A stretch of 8,284 nucleotides of DNA from Clostridia bacterium. GTDB lineage: Bacteria; Bacillota_A; Clostridia; Oscillospirales; CAG-272. A program made the translations under genes and the position numbers. Within the stretch, counting starts at the first letter, position 1. Every line of letters starts with the position of its first letter. The notes under the pieces were generated by a model. It did no database searches. It had not been told where the DNA came from and saw nothing but the letters and a program-made list of their open reading frames with translations. Of this stretch, positions 6,640 to 8,284 are shown piece by piece. The stretch is from the NCBI GenBank assembly GCA_017631775.1, contig JAGBSQ010000187.1, positions 1-8,284 of the forward strand, given 5' to 3'.

Positions 6640-7733
6640 TGTGCTCCTCGTTGATTTGGTGGAATAGGCAGCACCGTGTCGGCGCGCTCCGTGATGTTGG
6701 TTTTTGAGAAATACAGATCCTCAAGTGGGATCCATTCCTCAAAAAAGCGTTTTGCAAACGCCGGCGAATTGCGCACCAAAATGCGCTCTTTTTGATATGC
6801 GGGGTCGATATTTAAATAGATGGAAAAATCGTAATATTTCCCAAACGACGGGTGCATGGAGTACACACCCTCAACAACCGTCAAGGGGTTTGGGGCAAGG
6901 GTGACAGGCTCGCCCAAGGACTGCGTTGCACAGTTGAAGGGGCGATAAGAGACCGCCTCGTTTTTGGCAAGCGGCGAAATGACCTCAAGGGCAAACCGCT
7001 CGTAATCAATGTTTCCGCCAACCTCCAAAAATCTCTCCTTTGTGCGCTGCTCGGGGCGCAAAAAGAAATCGTCCATATGGATCACATTGCAGGCATAAAC
7101 CTCTTTGAGAATGTCGGCAAGCGTGCTCTTTCCGCTCGCACTTCCACCCTCAATGGCAACAATTACCGCGCCTTTTGCAAGGCGTTTGTCGATTTGGGTA
7201 AACAGCGGCAGAAAGTCTACGTATCGGTTGGCAATTACGCGATAGGCGGGCTTATATGCCGCGCGAAAATCCTCGGAATGATGAATGGCAGGAAAGCCCA
7301 ATGCACGCCACGTGGCAAGCTTTTCTTCAAACACGTTGGCATCCAACGGCAATGCACCGCTCTTGACCAACGCTTTGACAAGCTCGAGCTTTTCTTCCAA
7401 ACTCCTTTTTCCGTCCTCTTCCTTTTTAGCGGAAAGGCAGAACAGGCGCGCCAAGGTCTTTGGCGTAAGCCCATCGTTTAGGCAAGAAAGATGCACGCGG
7501 CTGTACTCTCCGTCAAGGAGTTCGATAAGGGGAGCCTCGTTTTTTGGGACGGTCTCATATTCGCGCTCAACGTATGCCAATGCCGCCTCTTGATTGGAGA
7601 CCAAATGCTCACACCCGAACGCGCTTTGAAATAGATATTTGAAAATATCCTCCGCCTGCAGCTGTGGGTAGGCTTTAAAATGCTCCTTTGTGCGCAGGTC
7701 GGTCATTTGGCTCTTCTTGGTGTTCTCTTTCAT
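6636..7733 (-). CDS. Uridine-kinase-like P-loop protein with an extra N-terminal domain
   Basis: This is a 365-residue protein. The C-terminal half (about 186-365) is a uridine/phosphoribulokinase-type kinase: strand AVIVAIEGG, Walker A GGSASGKST (196-204, K202), HMDDFF (219-224) carrying the acidic substrate-binding residues, VVEGVYSMHP (286-295), and R317/R320-type arginines after YLNIDP. The first 180 residues form a separate domain that I do not recognise, with the striking segment FQSAFGCEHLVS (35-46) and a charged helical region near 100-125. Classical uridine kinases are about 210 residues and lack this part. A nucleoside or similar small-molecule kinase role is likely; the substrate is unproven. 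The start at 7733 is 2 bases after the aldo/keto reductase stop but has a weak ribosome binding site; ATG 7706, after AAGAAGAG, is an alternative giving 356 residues. Confidence 0.82.
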   Translation of the reverse strand: MKENTKKSQMTDLRTKEHFKAYPQLQAEDIFKYLFQSAFGCEHLVSNQEAALAYVEREYETVPKNEAPLIELLDGEYSRVHLSCLNDGLTPKTLARLFCLSAKKEEDGKRSLEEKLELVKALVKSGALPLDANVFEEKLATWRALGFPAIHHSEDFRAAYKPAYRVIANRYVDFLPLFTQIDKRLAKGAVIVAIEGGSASGKSTLADILKEVYACNVIHMDDFFLRPEQRTKERFLEVGGNIDYERFALEVISPLAKNEAVSYRPFNCATQSLGEPVTLAPNPLTVVEGVYSMHPSFGKYYDFSIYLNIDPAYQKERILVRNSPAFAKRFFEEWIPLEDLYFSKTNITERADTVLPIPPNQRGAQ

Positions 7734-7735
7734 CT

Positions 7736-8284
7736 TTAAGATTGCGGCGTCATTTTGGCAAGCATTTTGAGCTTTTCGCGAATGGCAATATTTTGCGGGC
7801 AAATTCCCTCGCATGCGCCGCACTCAATGCAATCGGTTGCCTTAATTTCAAATGCTCCGAGCTTTTTCTTGGTTTCAAGACGCGATACGTGTGCCAATGC
7901 ATACTCGTTGTAGGTTGCAAACAGATCTGCAATGGGAACCTGATTGGGGCAAACCTCGGCACAGTATTTGCACTTGGTGCAAGGAATTTGATTGTATTTG
8001 CGAATGATCTCACGCGCGCGGTCGGTTGCGGCAAGCTCTTCTTCGTTCAGAGGAACAAACGGATACATGGTTTGAATGTTGGATTGCATCATATCCATGT
8101 TGCCCATGCCCGAAAGGACCATAAATACCTCGGGGTAGCTTGCGGCATAGCGCAAAGCGTAGGAAACGGGTGCGGCAGAGCCAACCTTTGCAAACTCTGC
8201 AACCGCCTCATCGGGAAGGTTGACAAGCGCACCGCCCTTGACCGGCTCCATAACGATGACCTTTTTACCATGCTTAACGGCTAC
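7736..8284 (-). CDS. Aldo/keto reductase with C-terminal 2[4Fe-4S] ferredoxin domain (3' part)
   Basis: The visible 182 residues are the C-terminal half; the start lies beyond the window edge. The first part carries late barrel motifs of the aldo/keto reductase family, KVIVMEPVKGGALVNLP (fragment residues 8-24) and the VLSGMGNMDMMQSNI segment (about 56-70), which belong to the NADP(H)-binding side. The tail contains two ferredoxin motifs, CTKCKYCAEVCP (C102, C105, C108, C112) and CIECGACEGICP (C152, C155, C158, C162), enough for two [4Fe-4S] clusters. Such proteins, usually about 370-380 residues, are common in anaerobes as putative oxidoreductases; the substrate is unknown. The stop is 2 bases before the uridine-kinase-like ATG, so the two genes are translationally linked. 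Confidence 0.9.
   Translation of the reverse strand, partial: VAVKHGKKVIVMEPVKGGALVNLPDEAVAEFAKVGSAAPVSYALRYAASYPEVFMVLSGMGNMDMMQSNIQTMYPFVPLNEEELAATDRAREIIRKYNQIPCTKCKYCAEVCPNQVPIADLFATYNEYALAHVSRLETKKKLGAFEIKATDCIECGACEGICPQNIAIREKLKMLAKMTPQS

Noticed and set aside
7734..7823. Upstream start for the uridine-kinase-like gene at 7823.
   Set aside because: It would overlap the ferredoxin domain of the aldo/keto reductase by almost 90 bases, with no ribosome binding site. The added residues are the reductase tail in another frame.

Overview
The window looks like chromosomal DNA from an anaerobic member of the Firmicutes, most likely the class Clostridia. The grounds are an Rnf electron-transport operon ending in the order E-A-B, strong AAGGAGG ribosome binding sites, a clostridial NusG-domain-II/Gx-transporter gene pair, a ferredoxin-type aldo/keto reductase and near-even base composition. 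The genus cannot be told from this sequence. No RNA genes, insertion sequences, CRISPR arrays or phage genes were found.

Left part, plus strand (1-2668). The 3' end of rnfE is followed by complete rnfA and rnfB. These encode parts of the membrane complex that passes electrons from reduced ferredoxin to NAD+ and pumps Na+ or H+. rnfE carries an unusual cysteine-rich tail, and it overlaps rnfA by 8 bases. A 102-base gap after rnfB holds a perfect 13-bp hairpin and a short direct repeat. Next come a membrane-anchored NusG-domain-II protein and a small polytopic protein of the Gx transporter / 'heptaprenyl diphosphate synthase component I' family. A Rho-independent terminator closes this block.

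Middle (2669-6115). A textbook sigma-A promoter (TTGACA, 17 bp, TATAAT) drives a single gene for a predicted extracytoplasmic alpha/beta hydrolase fused to a membrane domain of about eight helices. It converges on a minus-strand gene for a membrane-anchored GH5-type glycoside hydrolase. One strong hairpin between the two stop codons can terminate transcription in both directions.

Right part, minus strand (8284-4625). Four genes lie head to tail and probably form one operon. In transcription order they are a ferredoxin-domain aldo/keto reductase (5' part outside the window), a uridine-kinase-like protein with an unidentified N-terminal domain, a small FlaR/adenylate-kinase-like P-loop protein, and the GH5 enzyme. 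Gene joints are 2 bases, a 4-base ATGA overlap, and 38 bases. The promoter is outside the window.

No clearly new multi-gene system is evident. The points most worth following up are the RnfE cysteine tail, the rnfB-distal hairpin and module, the hydrolase-membrane fusion, and the N-terminal domain of the uridine-kinase-like protein.
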